Source: Polyangiaceae bacterium (GTDB taxonomy: Bacteria; Myxococcota_A; Polyangia; Polyangiales; Polyangiaceae). Taken from it: a stretch of DNA of 57,612 nucleotides. Numbering within the stretch: position 1 is the first letter of the stretch; the number at the start of each line of letters is the position of its first letter. Location: the NCBI GenBank assembly GCA_025936115.1, contig JAICTZ010000047.1, positions 1 to 57,612 on the forward strand. Direction: 5' to 3'. Shown here in pieces: positions 46,772 to 57,378 of the stretch. The notes beneath the pieces are model-generated. The model saw only the letters and a program-made list of their open reading frames with translations. It did not search any database and was not told the DNA's origin. The position numbers and the translations under genes are program-made.

Positions 46772-49072
46772 TCACGACTCCGGCAGGGTGAGCGCCAACA
46801 ACGTGCTCTCGAGCTCGCTCGCGAGAAACGGCTTCGGCAAGCTCGCGGAGAAGCCGAAGTCGAGGGGCCGCGCCATCACGGGATCGTCGGAGTACCCGCT
46901 CGACGCCACGAGCGGGACCGACGGCAAGAGCATGCGGAGCTCCTGCACCACCTCACGCCCACCGCGGCCCGCCTTGACGGTGAGATCGAGCATCACCGCG
47001 CGCGGCCGCTTGCCGCGCCGCAAGAGATCGTTCACGAGACCTATGAGCTCCGTCCCTTCCGACGCCTCGAACGGTTCATAGCCGAGCCGCTTCAGCATCG
47101 ACGTGACGACGCGCCGCACGGCGGGCTCGTCGTCCATCACGACCACGACCCCGGAACCACGGCGCGACTCGGGCTTCGAAGGCGGTAGCGAGACGCGTGC
47201 CGCCGCAGTGGCGGGCAAAAAGAGCAGCGCGGTGACGCCCGCGCCGGGCTCCGATTCGACTTCGACCGAACCGTCGTGCTTCTTCATGATCGCGTACGTC
47301 ACCGACAAACCGAGCCCGTTACCTTGGGCTTTGGTCGTGAAAAACGGATCGAAGATACGCGGCAACTGCTCGGCGGGGATGCCGGGGCCCTGATCGCGCA
47401 GGCTGATCTCGACGTAGCGACCGGGCGCGAGCGACGTTCTTTCACCGGGACCGATCAGCACGTTGCGCAGGCGCACGCGCAAGACACCACCTCGTGGCAT
47501 CGCCTGCTTCGCATTGATGACCAGATTGTCGATGGCTTGTCCGATCTGGTTCTGGTCGAACTCCGCGTTCCAGAGCCCGGGCTCGACATCGAGCACGAAG
47601 GACACATTGCTGCCCGAAAGCGCGAACTCGACGCACTCGCGCGCGGTGCGCTCGACCGAGCCCGTCTTGCGTACCGGCGCGCCGCCCTTCGCGAACGCGA
47701 GCAGCTGTGCCGTAAGCGCTTTGGTGCGCGTGTACGCCTGCGCGGCGAGATCGAGGTGCGTGCGCGCGTCGTCGGCGGCAAGGCCGCGCGCGAGCTCGAG
47801 GTGGCCGTAGAGACTGCTGAGCAGATTGTTGAAGTCGTGCGCGATGCCGGCGGCGAGCACGCCGAGCGACTCGAGCCGCGCGGTGCGCTGCATACTTTCC
47901 TGCAATTGCCGCTCTTTGGCGACGTCGCGGAAGACGATGACGGCGCCGTCGCGCTGGCCGTTGGTCTGTTGGATCGGCGATGCCTTGGCCGACACGCTGA
48001 CGTGGCGTCCGTCCTTGGCGACGATCGTCGCGTCGCGGCCGACGTCGAGGGCGCCCGCGAGCGCCTGGCGCGCGAGGTCGGAGGCGCGCGCTTCTTCGCT
48101 CAATCGCAGCACGTCGTCCAGTGCGCGCCCGGACGCTTCCGCTTGGCTGAACCCCGTGAGTTCTTCGGCCGCGCGGTTGATGGAGGCGACCCGCGCGGCG
48201 TCGTCCGTCGTGATCACACCGTCGGCGATGCTGCGCAGCGTGACAGCGAGCCGTTCTTTCTCGGCCGCCAGCAAGAGCTCGGCTTCCTTGCGCGCAGTCG
48301 TGTCGACGGATGCGACGAGGCTCGCGGGGCGCCCCTCGAACTCGATCATGCGCCAATACTCTTCGACCCACTTGATTTTGCCGCTCTTCGTGACGAGCCG
48401 ATACTCGTAGCGCTCGCGGGCGTCGGGGTCCTGCGCCTGCTTCTTTTGCGCCTGCTCGAGCACGAAGGCGAGATCGTCGGGATGAATCAGGCGCGCGAAT
48501 TGTTCGAAGCTGAAGCGCGTGAGCTCGGCGAGCGAGTAACCGTTCAGGTCCGCAACGGCCTGATTCACGTAGCGCACCTGATTGTCCTGCAAAATCGAGA
48601 GACCGAGCGACGACTGCTCGGCGATCAGCCGGAAGCGCGCCTCGCTCTGCCGCAGCTGTTGCTCGATCGCTTCGCGTTCGGTGCGCGCGCGACGGCGCTC
48701 GCTGATGTCCTCGGCGATCCCCAAAATCACCGTGTCCTCACCGGGACCGAGCTCGACCAGCGCCGCGCTCACCGACACCCAGAGCGCGTCGCCCCCCCGC
48801 CGGCGTGCTCGAAATTCGTAGTGCCGCAGCACGCGCTTTTCGCGCAGCTCCGCCACGGCGCGCGCCCGGTCCAGAGGATCGAGGTAGAGGTCCGCAGCCT
48901 TCAGCTCGAGGCAAGAGTCGAGGTCCGGGTAGCCCCACATTTGGGCGAAACGCGGGGTCACTTCGAGCATCCGACCGTCTACGGTCGAGACGAACAAGGC
49001 AACGTTCAGGTGCTCCAGTAAAGCCTGATACCTGAGCTCGCTCGAGACTCGTGTCTTCGCAGGCGGCGTCAT
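46772..49072 (-). CDS. Hybrid histidine kinase: PAS-PAS-PAS, HisKA/HATPase, receiver
   Basis: A 766-residue soluble sensor kinase. Three PAS domains: LNVALFVSTVDGRMLEVTPR, FRLIAEQSSLGLSILQDNQV, IADGVITTDDAARVASINRA. The kinase has AHDFNNLLSSLYGHLELARG with the phospho-acceptor His, N-box VINAKQAMPRGGVL, and G boxes DQGPGIP and GNGLGLSVTYAI. A C-terminal receiver has Asp in AVMLDLTVKAGRGG and Lys in SLPKPF. No membrane segment; it senses a cytoplasmic signal. The start is fixed by the first PAS domain. No partner regulator is next to it. Confidence 0.92.
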   Translation of the reverse strand: MTPPAKTRVSSELRYQALLEHLNVALFVSTVDGRMLEVTPRFAQMWGYPDLDSCLELKAADLYLDPLDRARAVAELREKRVLRHYEFRARRRGGDALWVSVSAALVELGPGEDTVILGIAEDISERRRARTEREAIEQQLRQSEARFRLIAEQSSLGLSILQDNQVRYVNQAVADLNGYSLAELTRFSFEQFARLIHPDDLAFVLEQAQKKQAQDPDARERYEYRLVTKSGKIKWVEEYWRMIEFEGRPASLVASVDTTARKEAELLLAAEKERLAVTLRSIADGVITTDDAARVASINRAAEELTGFSQAEASGRALDDVLRLSEEARASDLARQALAGALDVGRDATIVAKDGRHVSVSAKASPIQQTNGQRDGAVIVFRDVAKERQLQESMQRTARLESLGVLAAGIAHDFNNLLSSLYGHLELARGLAADDARTHLDLAAQAYTRTKALTAQLLAFAKGGAPVRKTGSVERTARECVEFALSGSNVSFVLDVEPGLWNAEFDQNQIGQAIDNLVINAKQAMPRGGVLRVRLRNVLIGPGERTSLAPGRYVEISLRDQGPGIPAEQLPRIFDPFFTTKAQGNGLGLSVTYAIMKKHDGSVEVESEPGAGVTALLFLPATAAARVSLPPSKPESRRGSGVVVVMDDEPAVRRVVTSMLKRLGYEPFEASEGTELIGLVNDLLRRGKRPRAVMLDLTVKAGRGGREVVQELRMLLPSVPLVASSGYSDDPVMARPLDFGFSASLPKPFLASELESTLLALTLPES

Positions 49073-49207
49073 CGAGCCCCGGCGTAGCGTAACCGAGCTT
49101 CTCCTGCGCCGCCACGCGAAAGCCGGGAAAGCATCCGTTCGTCTGCTGCCCTCGAGCACGGACGGAACTTCGTGGGTGCGGGGACCCTGGTGGCTCGTCC
49201 CGCTCGC

Positions 49208-50764
49208 ATGCCAAAGTGGCGCCGCAACATGAGCGCGCGCTGGCGGGCATTTCGGGACCTTTATCTCACGGCGGACCGGCGCGTGCTCGGCGCGGTACGC
49301 ATCGCGTACGGCAGCGTCCTCCTCTACGATCTCCTGCGCCGGGTTCGCGTCCTCGACCTCTATTACACGAACGAGGGCATCCTCTCGAATCACTACGCGC
49401 TCTTTCAGCCGCAGGATCGGCCGCAATTTTCGCTGCTCTTTTCCTTCTCGACCGCGGCAGAGGTGCGCTTCGCCTTCCTTGGCATCGGACTCGTCTACTC
49501 GCTCTACACGCTCGGCCTCTTCACCCGCGCGATGCAAATTGCGGCACTCGTCTGCCTCACGAGCCTGAACGCACGCAATCTATTCGCCGAAGACGGCGGC
49601 GTCTCGACCGAGATCGCGCTCGGGCTCTGGACGGCGTTCTTGCCGCTGGGCGATCGCTACTCGCTCGACGCGCTCGTGCGTGAAGCGCGACTAGCGAACG
49701 TGCGCGCCCGCGTTGCCTTGCGCCGGCGAATGAACAAGCCGGTCGTCTCGCTCGCAGTACTCGCCCTCACGCTGCAGATCGCCGCGATCTACCTGTTGAA
49801 CGCCGTGCAGAAGACGGGCCCCACGTGGCGTCACGGAGAAGCCGTACACTACGTGCTCTGGCAAAGTCGAATCTCGACGCACTTTGCATGGTGGCTCGCG
49901 CATCACGAGCCGGGTTGGTTCTCGCCGCTCGCCTGTCGCGCGACGGTCCTCGTCGAATCGGCGATCCCGCTGCTCATCCTGTATCCGTACAGCCGCGTCA
50001 CGCGCGTCATCGCGTTCGGGCTCAGCGTCGCGCTGCACGGCGGCATCGCGCTCATGATGACGCTCGGTCCGTTTTCGTACGCGATGATGGCGCTCGTGCT
50101 CTCACGGCTTCCCGCAGAAGCGCTCCTCTGGCCCGCCGAGCGGCTACCACGCCATTTGCGCGGGCGCCTCGCACGGCTCCGTGCCCGCGCCGTGCTCGAG
50201 CTTGCTCCGCGCCTCGCGCGCGGCTCACGCAAACCAGCGAAACGCCCGCTACCGTGGCCGCGGCTGCGTGAAGGCACCGTCGTCGTGCTGCTCGTAGCGC
50301 TCTCCACCGAGCTCAGCCACGCAAACCCCTATTTCAAACACAAGTTGCCGCAGCCCGACTGGCTCCGCAGCATCATCTTCTACCCGCGCTTCACCCAGCA
50401 CTGGCTCATGTTCGCGCCCGAGGCGCCGACCGACGACGGCATCACACTCATCGACGGAGTCACGGAGCAGGGCACGCACATCGACCCCTTCACGGGCACG
50501 GCGCCCGACTTTTCGCAGCTCGACGAAGGACCGCTGCCGTATCCGATGGAGGTGTGCGACTACCTCTTTCAGATCCATTTCGATTTCAACGCGAGCTACC
50601 GGCGCGAACTTCAGCGCTACCTCGAGCACTGGCGCGGGCCGGGCGGCGAACGCCTGGTCTCGTTCGAAGCGTGGTGGCTCGGGCGCGACACGCCGCCGCC
50701 TGGGAGCTTGGCAGGCGGGCCCATCGAACGCACGCTGGTCGCGAGCGGCCACTTTCGCCGCTGA
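49208..50764 (+). CDS. HTTM-domain membrane protein (gamma-carboxylase-related)
   Basis: A 518-residue polytopic protein of the horizontally-transferred-transmembrane (HTTM) family, related to vitamin K-dependent gamma-carboxylase. ADRRVLGAVRIAYGSVLLYD, FTRAMQIAALVCLTSLNARN, QIAAIYLLNAVQKTGPTWRH and FGLSVALHGGIALMMTLGPF carry the TM segments and the conserved Trp/His regions. The C-terminal ~170 residues are soluble. A start at 49229 is also possible. It precedes tadA by 10 bp. A second such protein lies at 55958. Confidence 0.82.
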   Translation: MPKWRRNMSARWRAFRDLYLTADRRVLGAVRIAYGSVLLYDLLRRVRVLDLYYTNEGILSNHYALFQPQDRPQFSLLFSFSTAAEVRFAFLGIGLVYSLYTLGLFTRAMQIAALVCLTSLNARNLFAEDGGVSTEIALGLWTAFLPLGDRYSLDALVREARLANVRARVALRRRMNKPVVSLAVLALTLQIAAIYLLNAVQKTGPTWRHGEAVHYVLWQSRISTHFAWWLAHHEPGWFSPLACRATVLVESAIPLLILYPYSRVTRVIAFGLSVALHGGIALMMTLGPFSYAMMALVLSRLPAEALLWPAERLPRHLRGRLARLRARAVLELAPRLARGSRKPAKRPLPWPRLREGTVVVLLVALSTELSHANPYFKHKLPQPDWLRSIIFYPRFTQHWLMFAPEAPTDDGITLIDGVTEQGTHIDPFTGTAPDFSQLDEGPLPYPMEVCDYLFQIHFDFNASYRRELQRYLEHWRGPGGERLVSFEAWWLGRDTPPPGSLAGGPIERTLVASGHFRR

Positions 50765-50774
50765 GCCTCCCCTC

Positions 50775-51254
50775 ATGTCGAGCCTGACGAACGACGACGA
50801 GTTCTGGATGCGCCTCGCGCTCGCGGAAGCCGACGCGGCGACGGCGCACGGCGACGTCCCCGTGGGCGCCGTCGTCGTTTCGGCGGAAGGCGTAGAGCTT
50901 TCGCGCGATCACAACCGGCGTGAAGCGCTCGCCGATCCGACCGCACACGCCGAGCTACTCGCCGTGCGCACGGCCGCGCAGAGCCGCGGCCACTGGCGGC
51001 TCGAGGGCGCGACGCTGTACGTCACGCTCGAACCTTGCGCGATGTGCGCTGGCGCGCTCGTCAATTCGCGCATCGCCCGCGTCGTGTTCGGCGCGCTCGA
51101 CGCCAAGGCGGGTGCGCTCACGTCGCTCTTCACGCTCGGCAGTGATACGCGCTTGAACCATCGCTTCGTCGTGACGGGCGGCGTGCTCGCGAGCGAAGGC
51201 GCCGAACGGCTCAGCCGCTTCTTCCAAAAACTGCGCGCTGCAGGCGAGAAATAG
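50775..51254 (+). CDS. tadA: tRNA adenosine(34) deaminase
   Basis: Zinc deaminase that converts A34 to inosine in tRNA-Arg(ACG), 159 residues. The zinc site is HAELLAV and EPCAMCAGAL; catalytic Glu in HAE. FWMRLALAEADAATAHGDVP and VGAVVV are typical N-terminal features. Its substrate tRNA is encoded in this window at 20074. It follows the HTTM gene closely. Confidence 0.95.
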   Translation: MSSLTNDDEFWMRLALAEADAATAHGDVPVGAVVVSAEGVELSRDHNRREALADPTAHAELLAVRTAAQSRGHWRLEGATLYVTLEPCAMCAGALVNSRIARVVFGALDAKAGALTSLFTLGSDTRLNHRFVVTGGVLASEGAERLSRFFQKLRAAGEK

Positions 51255-51398
51255 CCTTCGACGCAGCGCGTCTCGGACCGAGACTCGGCCCGAGAAACCT
51301 CGGGGAAATGAGCAGTTTCATGCCTTGCCGCGGGCGGTCGCAGGCGCTCGCCCTTTGAGCTAGTCTCCGCCACCCTCTATCCCTTTCCGGAGTCGATC

Positions 51399-52472
<1,074 letters not shown>

Positions 52473-52473
52473 T

Positions 52474-54810
52474 TCAGGGCTCGGCGGCGTCGTCGTCGAG
52501 CGTCTTCGAACGGTGAGTAGTGATTGAGGCGGGCTCCGTCGCGTCGAGATCGCGGAGCCCGCTCTCACCGTTCCCCTTGCGAAACGCGACTTCTTCCGCG
52601 AGTCCCGCGGCGAGCTCCTCGTCCGAGATGCGCTCGACGCGCCGGGCGATGCGCATGAGCTTCTGCAGGTACGCGGTCCAGCGCGGGTTCAAGCGCCCGT
52701 CCGGCTCGAAATGCTGCCGTGTCGGATCCGGCAGAATCGACGCCAAATACAGCGCTTGTCCGAGGCTCAGCTCGCGGGCGTCTTCGTCGAAGTAGTAACG
52801 TGCCGCTTGGCCGACGCCGTAGATGCCCGGACCGAGCTCGACGACGTTCAGGTAAAGCTCCATCAGCTCGCGCTTGGAGAGCTTCGACTCGAGCAGCATC
52901 GTGAGGAGCGCCTCCTCGACCTTGCGCGACAAAGTCTTCTCCTTGCCGAGGTAGAGGTTCTTCGCGAGCTGCATGCTGATGGTGCTCGCGCCGCGCACGA
53001 AGCGACCCGCGCGGAGGTCGTCTCTCATCGCGCTTTCCATCGCGCGAAAGTCGAAGCCGTGATGATGGTAGAAGCCGCCGTCCTCGCACACGAGGACCGC
53101 GACCTCCATCGCGTGCGGTATCTCGTCGTAGTAGAGCCACTCGGGCGTGCCCGGACCCGAGCGAATCGTCACGGGCGAGCCGTCCGGGCCCTTCACTTCG
53201 CGCGACCACGCGGCCCGAAAACGTTCGGGCGAAAGCTCGGGCGGCGCCGCGGCGACGCGGCAGCCGTTCTCGACGTGCAGCGTCAACGCGAGCGCGTCGG
53301 GGTGCGCCGAGTCGTAGCTCAGCGCATGATCGAGCGCGAACGTGCCCGCGAGCCGCACGCCGGCCGCATCGTTCAGTAGCGCGGACGGCAATGACTGCAC
53401 CACCGCTTCGCACGACGCGAGCGGCACGCCGCCCGCGAGCTTCACACGCGTGCCCGCTTCGTCGCGTTCGAGCTCGAGGTTGCCGCGGAGCTTCACGTCG
53501 CCCACGGTGAGCTCCGTGTCGCGTAGGCTCACGCGCGAACCGTCGAAGGCCGCTTCGCCGTTCGCGCGGAATCCGAGCTTGAGCGCGCGCACTTCGCGGG
53601 CGCCGATCTCCGGGCGGCGCAGCGAGACGTTGACGAGCGCACCCGAGCCCGAGCCGCGCAGCGTGCCGTTGCCGAGCTCGACGCGCAGGTGCGCCTCGAG
53701 CGTCGCGTCGCGCGTGCGCGTGAGGCCGAGCTCGCCGTCACGCACGCCGAGGGCGGCGAGACTCACCGGGCCGCCCTCGAGCTCCACGAGCGGCGGCTCC
53801 GGACCGAACGGCAGCTTGCCGCGCAGGGCAAGCGCGGTCGCGCCGGCGCTCGGCCGTTCACTCGGCTCGAGCTCGAGCGCGAGCGCCGTCGCTTCACGGC
53901 GCAGCGTCACCTCGCTCGGACCGAAGCCCAAGTGCTCGCCATGAAACGTGAGCGCGAAGAGCGCCGAGTCGACACGCGCCTGAGCACCTTCGGGGAGCGC
54001 TTGCTTTGCGATCTCTGCGGCCGTGGCGAGTCCGAGCGCGTAGCCGGCGGGCGAGGAGGCGCCCTGTGCGACGGGTTCGTTTGCGGCGGAGCCGTGCGTC
54101 GCGCTCGCGGAGCCGCCCGGCGCTGGGCGGGCGGCGCTCGACGCCACGTCGCCGCCACGGCCCAGTAACTCGAGGTCGAGCGCCGCCGCGAGCCGTCCGA
54201 TATGAACCTGCCGCAGCCGTCCGCTGCCGTGGGCAGCGAGCGAGACCTCGACGTTCTTGGTGTCCAAAGCGCCGCCGCGCGTCTCCACGTGCGCCGTATC
54301 GAGGTGCAGCCGATCGCCGTCGCCGCTGCGCTCGGCCGCCAAACCCCCGATTTGCAGGTTCGAGCCGCGCCGATCCAGCTGGTTCCACGCGACGCTCAAG
54401 CCGTCCGCACGAACGAGCCGGCGCCCGCCGCCGTTTCCGCTCGGCTCGTGCTGCTCGGGCGCAAGCTCTCGTTCGAGCTCGCCTACCGTTCCCCGCAGCG
54501 TCAGATGTCCACCGTGCACCTCGACGGCCGCGTCGCCGAACGGCACGCGCACGGCCTCGAGACGTCCGGTGATTCTCCCACTGCGCCCATGGATCCCCAC
54601 GCCGAGGAGCCACACCCCCGTCCACGTCGGACGGACATGTTCGACTTCGACGCCAAACCCGCGGGTGGCCGCGCGCGCCGAAAGCTTCGCTCGCACGATC
54701 GGTCCGACCAGCGCGAGAGGTAGTCCGAACAACAGACTAATGGCGACGCCCGACACTGCGACCCGAGCTCCGCGGCTCAGGTCCCGCCATAGCGACAACA
54801 CGCTCGGCAC
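52474..54810 (-). CDS. AsmA-like domain fused to GT51 peptidoglycan glycosyltransferase
   Basis: A 778-residue membrane-anchored protein. One TM segment (residues 19-40) is followed by about 490 residues of repeated beta-structure resembling AsmA/TamB-type domains (VNVSLRRPEIGAREVRALKL). The last 250 residues are a GT51 transglycosylase: catalytic Glu in VCEDGGFYHHHGFDFRAMES, RFVRGASTISMQLAKNLYLG, and KLSKRELMELYLNVVELGPG. It lacks a transpeptidase domain, as in MtgA. It polymerises lipid II; the N-terminal part may bridge to the outer membrane. Unusual compared with the ~240-residue E. coli MtgA. Confidence 0.88.
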   Translation of the reverse strand: MPSVLSLWRDLSRGARVAVSGVAISLLFGLPLALVGPIVRAKLSARAATRGFGVEVEHVRPTWTGVWLLGVGIHGRSGRITGRLEAVRVPFGDAAVEVHGGHLTLRGTVGELERELAPEQHEPSGNGGGRRLVRADGLSVAWNQLDRRGSNLQIGGLAAERSGDGDRLHLDTAHVETRGGALDTKNVEVSLAAHGSGRLRQVHIGRLAAALDLELLGRGGDVASSAARPAPGGSASATHGSAANEPVAQGASSPAGYALGLATAAEIAKQALPEGAQARVDSALFALTFHGEHLGFGPSEVTLRREATALALELEPSERPSAGATALALRGKLPFGPEPPLVELEGGPVSLAALGVRDGELGLTRTRDATLEAHLRVELGNGTLRGSGSGALVNVSLRRPEIGAREVRALKLGFRANGEAAFDGSRVSLRDTELTVGDVKLRGNLELERDEAGTRVKLAGGVPLASCEAVVQSLPSALLNDAAGVRLAGTFALDHALSYDSAHPDALALTLHVENGCRVAAAPPELSPERFRAAWSREVKGPDGSPVTIRSGPGTPEWLYYDEIPHAMEVAVLVCEDGGFYHHHGFDFRAMESAMRDDLRAGRFVRGASTISMQLAKNLYLGKEKTLSRKVEEALLTMLLESKLSKRELMELYLNVVELGPGIYGVGQAARYYFDEDARELSLGQALYLASILPDPTRQHFEPDGRLNPRWTAYLQKLMRIARRVERISDEELAAGLAEEVAFRKGNGESGLRDLDATEPASITTHRSKTLDDDAAEP

Positions 54811-54962
54811 TCGTCGGAGGCTAGCGCCAGCTCATCCTCCGCGCGACTTTCGGGCGCCGGACGCTAGACGGCGCGACGTCGGCGGCCCCCAACGTCGCGA
54901 ATGAACGAACATTCCCCTTGGCATTGAGGCGTCCACGCACGACGATACCGCCCGCATCCTCG

Positions 54963-55961
54963 ATGGCAGCCGTAGCGCCCGAGATTGACGGGGAGTTTCC
55001 GCGCTGGCGCCTCGCCGTGGCGGTCGGCGCCGCCCTGGCGTTCTACGCCGCGACCATGCTGGATGTCGCCACTGGTCGGGAGGACTGGCCGATCTCGCCC
55101 TACCCGATGTACAGCGATATGCCCGGCACCACGGCGTCGAGGTTCCGCATCAGCGGCGTCTCGCAGGAGGGCGAGTTCACGCTGGATGACGCGCAGACGG
55201 CGCCGTTCCACGGCCCGCGGCTGCTCGTCATCAGCCGCAAGCTCGAGCACCATCCCGAAAAGCGGGCGCAGTTCATGCGCAAGCTCGCCAGTCGTTACGA
55301 CGCGCGGCGCGTGACGGAGGGCTGGCCCGAGCTCCACGCCATTCGTTTCTACCGCGAACACTGGGATCTGCGTGAATACCTGAAAGGCAACGAGCGGCCC
55401 GAGCAGACACTCGTGAGCACCATGTATTTGCCGCCAAGCGGGCTGCTCGAGCGCTTGAGCGCGGAAGCGAGCGGCAAGGCCGCGCCGGAAGCTCCACTGC
55501 GCGTCCCGGCGGGAGACGTGGTCGTAGACTTTGGGTCCGGGCAATGTACGGCCGCATGTTCGTCGTTCGCGGACGAGCTCGCCATGGGCGGGAGCGCGTT
55601 GCGCTTGTCGCCGGGGAGCGCGCGGCAGGCGAGCGCGGCAGCTTCGCTCGAGCTCGTTCCCGGTCGCTACCTCGTGTTTCTTCGCATGCGAACGACGGCG
55701 GATCCCGGGCACGACAAGCTCCAGCTCGAGCTCGACGGCAATCGAGAAGGGGACCTCGGTAATTACCGAGAAGACCTCACGGATCCGGGTTGGGTGTGGG
55801 CAAGTGTCTCGCCGGCCAATCCGCCCTTAGTGCTCGAGGTCAAGCAAGCAGGGACGCACGCGCTGCGGCTGTCGAGCGCAGCGGCCGCAGACGTCGACGA
55901 AATTTGGTTGTCCCGGAGCGCGCATGAGGTTCCGAGTGAGAACCGGGTGCGCGAGCCATGA
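54963..55961 (+). CDS. Membrane-anchored partner protein of the HTTM-like gene
   Basis: A 332-residue protein. One TM segment (LAVAVGAALAFYAATMLDVA) is followed by EDWPISPYPMYSDMP, a motif seen in proteins next to HTTM genes, then a mixed domain (HGPRLLVISRKLEHHPEKRA) and a C-terminal beta-sandwich (SLELVPGRYLVFLRMRTTAD, LVLEVKQAGTHALRLSSAAA). It overlaps the next gene by four bases (ATGA), so the two are coupled and probably work together. No enzyme motif is visible. Confidence 0.72.
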   Translation: MAAVAPEIDGEFPRWRLAVAVGAALAFYAATMLDVATGREDWPISPYPMYSDMPGTTASRFRISGVSQEGEFTLDDAQTAPFHGPRLLVISRKLEHHPEKRAQFMRKLASRYDARRVTEGWPELHAIRFYREHWDLREYLKGNERPEQTLVSTMYLPPSGLLERLSAEASGKAAPEAPLRVPAGDVVVDFGSGQCTAACSSFADELAMGGSALRLSPGSARQASAAASLELVPGRYLVFLRMRTTADPGHDKLQLELDGNREGDLGNYREDLTDPGWVWASVSPANPPLVLEVKQAGTHALRLSSAAAADVDEIWLSRSAHEVPSENRVREP

Positions 55962-56941
55962 GCAGCACCGAGAGCCAGCAGGCCGTGAATGCCTCGAGCG
56001 GCGGTGCGCGGCAGCAACTCGCGGCGGTGGGCAGGGCGTTGATCCGGCCCTGGCTCTTGCGCTCGGACCCGCGCGCGCTCGCGATCTGCCGGCTGATCTT
56101 GTTCTATTTTTGTTGGCCGGGCTTCCGCAACAGCGGTGTCTTGGACTTCGCAGAATTCCGGACGACGACCTTCCGCGGAATCGGCATCCCCGCGGCTCTC
56201 CACGTGCCGCTCTTCTCGGGGCCCATCCTCGAGGGCCTCGGCTACGTGAACACGGCGGCCGTCGGCTGCGCGCTCGTAGGGCTACTGTACGGATTGTCGG
56301 CCCCGCTCGCGGCCACGGTGAATCTGTACCAAAACTGGGTCGTTCAGAGCTCCGGCAAAGCGAACCACGGCGGCTTGCTGTTCACGTCCGTGCTCTTCGT
56401 CATCGCCTGCTCGCGCGCCGCGGATGCCTGGTCAGTCGACGCGCTCGTCCGACGGCTCCGCGGCAAACCCGCACCTCGGCCGAGCGCCGCGTACCGCTGG
56501 CCAACCACCTTCATCGGCGCGCTGGTCGCGACGCAGTACGGAGCCGCCGGCCTCTCCAAGCTCATCCACTCAGGATGGCAATGGGGTTTCAGCGGCCAAC
56601 TCCGTTGGCGACTGCTCTCGCACCAGTTCACACACTCGCCGCCGACACGCATCGGCGTGTCGCTCGCGCGCTCGCGCACGCTCTGCCGGGTTCTCGGTAC
56701 GTCCGCGATGCTGCTCGAGCTCTCGAGTCCGCTCGCGCTCCTCAACAAGTGGGCCTACCGCGTCGTCATCCCGAGCCTCGCCCTGCTCCAGCTATGCATC
56801 TGGCTCATGATGGGCGTCTACTTCCGCGAGATGGTCCCCATTTTCGCGTGCCTTTTGCCCTGGAACGCCGCCGTCGCGCAGCTCGACGCTCTCAGCGCCA
56901 AGCTCTACGACTTCCGCCGTCGCAGCGCCCGCCAAGCTTGA
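55958..56941 (+). CDS. HTTM-like integral membrane protein
   Basis: A 327-residue polytopic protein. RSDPRALAICRLILFYFCWP, VGCALVGLLYGLSAPLAATV, TTFIGALVATQYGAAGLSKL followed by IHSGWQWGFSGQLRWRLL, and LALLQLCIWLMMGVYFREMV mark TM segments and the conserved Gly-Leu-Ser-Lys-Leu loop seen in HTTM/DoxX-like families. Coupled to the previous gene. Function unknown; the pair resembles HTTM modules of myxobacteria. Confidence 0.75.
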   Translation: MSSTESQQAVNASSGGARQQLAAVGRALIRPWLLRSDPRALAICRLILFYFCWPGFRNSGVLDFAEFRTTTFRGIGIPAALHVPLFSGPILEGLGYVNTAAVGCALVGLLYGLSAPLAATVNLYQNWVVQSSGKANHGGLLFTSVLFVIACSRAADAWSVDALVRRLRGKPAPRPSAAYRWPTTFIGALVATQYGAAGLSKLIHSGWQWGFSGQLRWRLLSHQFTHSPPTRIGVSLARSRTLCRVLGTSAMLLELSSPLALLNKWAYRVVIPSLALLQLCIWLMMGVYFREMVPIFACLLPWNAAVAQLDALSAKLYDFRRRSARQA

Positions 56942-57006
56942 ACGCTCGAGAACGCGCACCTCATTTAGCACCTGCAGCGCTTCGGCCGAACGGAGAAACA
57001 AAATGC

Positions 57007-57035
57007 AAAAGGCCCCGAGTTCATCGAGGCCTTTT
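57007..57035 (-). terminator. rRNA operon terminator 2 (distal)
   Basis: AAAAGGCC...GGCCTTTT hairpin with one internal mismatch, closed by a TTCAT-type loop. It is a near copy of the neighbouring terminator 46 bp nearer the rRNA genes. Confidence 0.85.
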
Positions 57036-57052
57036 AAGAACGAACAAAAGAC

Positions 57053-57081
57053 AAAAGGCCTCGAGTTCATCGAGGCCTTTT
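57053..57081 (-). terminator. rRNA operon terminator 1 (proximal)
   Basis: AAAAGGCCTCGA (57053-57064) and TCGAGGCCTTTT (57070-57081) form twelve perfect pairs around a GTTCA loop, about 10 nt after the 5S gene. The A/T tracts allow termination on both strands. Confidence 0.9.
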
Positions 57082-57091
57082 GGGGGAATTA

Positions 57092-57209
57092 ACCCGGCAG
57101 CGTCCTACTCTCCCACACAGTTGCCCGTGCAGTACCATCGGCTCCGAGAAGCTTGACTTCCGAGTTCGGGATGGGATCGGGTATGGCCTTCTCGATATTG
57201 CCACCGGAA
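57092..57209 (-). rRNA. rrf: 5S ribosomal RNA
   Basis: Typical 5S sequence on the minus strand: the plus strand reads CCCGGCAGCGTCCTACTCTC, then GCAGTACCATCGG and TTCGGGATGGGATCGGG, ending GCCACCGG. The terminal stem CCGG pairs both ends. Ends are estimated to within a few bases. Confidence 0.93.
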
Positions 57210-57378
57210 ACGTTGGGCATCCGTACGTTAGCTGACCCGAAGGTCAACGCTACGCTCGGTTCGTCCGCGCACGCCTCTCTGCGTGCTGCGTGGGTCACCA
57301 GCCACAACTCTAGAAGAGCTGCAGGGGCGACCACCGCCCGGACTCCGAACACCAACTGCAATGATTGCCTTAGAGAAT

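Noticed and set aside
43605..46775. Very long open minus-strand frame (about 1050 codons) opposite the SRPBCC, outer-membrane protein and ilvD genes
   Set aside because: It is the antisense shadow of GC-rich coding sequence: Arg/His/Ala-rich with no domain character, while ilvD on the plus strand is unmistakable.
47276..49021. 581-codon plus-strand frame opposite the histidine kinase
   Set aside because: Antisense shadow of the kinase, which has unambiguous PAS, HATPase and receiver motifs.
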